From: Nitratireductor thuwali
GTDB taxonomy: Bacteria > Pseudomonadota > Alphaproteobacteria > Rhizobiales > Rhizobiaceae
Assembly (NCBI RefSeq): GCF_036621415.1
Contig: NZ_CP030941.1
Location: 1,672,001-1,736,000, forward strand
Length of the DNA: 64,000 nucleotides
Reading direction: 5' to 3'
Positions 63,904 to 64,000 of the stretch are shown piece by piece (the first letter of the stretch is position 1; each line of letters opens with the position of its first letter). The translations under genes were made by a program, and so were the position numbers. The notes under the pieces were generated by a model. It had not been told where the DNA came from, did no database searches, and saw nothing but the letters and a program-made list of their open reading frames with translations.

Positions 63904-64000
63904 TTACTGAGTGTAACGCGTAAGGTTCTTGCCAGCGATGGCAGCTTCGCGAACCTCGGCGCGACGCTCGTCGGAAAGCGGGATCAGGCCGCGCTCCGAA
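63904..64000 (-). CDS. pstS: phosphate-binding protein PstS (3' end only)
   Basis: Only the last 31 codons plus stop are inside the window; the visible end reads SERGLIPLSDERRAEVREAA...NLTRYTQ, the typical C-terminus of alphaproteobacterial PstS. Position directly upstream of pstC on the same strand supports the call. The 5' part, its signal peptide and any Pho box lie beyond the right edge. Confidence 0.88.
   Translation of the reverse strand, partial: SERGLIPLSDERRAEVREAAIAGKNLTRYTQ

Overview
The window is GC-rich chromosomal DNA from an alphaproteobacterium of the order Hyphomicrobiales (Rhizobiales), most like the Phyllobacteriaceae (Mesorhizobium, Nitratireductor or Chelativorans type). 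This rests on gene content and order: accA-xerD-aroK-aroB-corC, bolA-dnaJ-cobS-cobT, metX-metW, hisC-tyrC, ftsE-ftsX-hpt-cpdR, a PhyR-NepR-EcfG stress locus, a SAM-II riboswitch before metX, and a pst-phoU-phoB cluster. An ectoine/hydroxyectoine operon suggests a salt-exposed or marine lifestyle. I saw no tRNA, rRNA, CRISPR array, insertion sequence or prophage. No gap between genes exceeds 300 bases.

Layout. 1-14850: housekeeping block with a YkuD-type lipoprotein (cut by the left edge), fatty-acid (accA), chromosome-dimer (xerD), shikimate (aroK, aroB), BolA, a J-domain protein, aerobic cobaltochelatase (cobS, cobT, separated by a GFA-family gene), several exported proteins, a queuosine-precursor transporter and ribosomal protein L28. 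14862-29411: a DMT exporter, gloB, two enzymes, the metX-metW operon under a SAM-II riboswitch plus terminator, hisC-tyrC, lipid and envelope genes, ftsE-ftsX, hpt and a CpdR-like receiver. 29586-35271: a 2-oxoglutarate oxygenase, groS-groL under a CIRCE operator, and a giant TIGR02302-type protein.

35403-40853 is the ectoine system: the MarR repressor EctR diverges from ectA-ectB-ectC-ectD-ask, which supplies its own aspartokinase. 40892-42426 is a hydrolase/ring-cleaving dioxygenase pair. 42690-51006 is a general-stress island. It encodes the partner-switch trio PhyR/NepR/EcfG, and I find six matches to the EcfG promoter (GGAAC, 16-17 bases, CGTT): before nepR-ecfG, phyR, a DUF883-like operon, an AI-2E-type transporter, a PRC-barrel protein and a DUF1328 peptide. 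An orphan receiver protein and a Crp/Fnr regulator lie within the island.

51081-58860 holds a xylose-type ABC transporter (xylF, terminator, xylH, xylG) diverging from a ROK regulator. The regulator overlaps a di-heme oxidoreductase gene, followed by a CRTAC1/UnbV-type secreted protein. 58868-64000 is the phosphate system phoB-phoU-pstB-pstA-pstC-pstS, read leftwards, with pstS cut by the right edge.

The least explained items are the di-heme/CRTAC1 pair coupled to a sugar regulator, a candidate preQ1-I-like element abutting the transporter start codon, and the orphan receiver beside EcfG.
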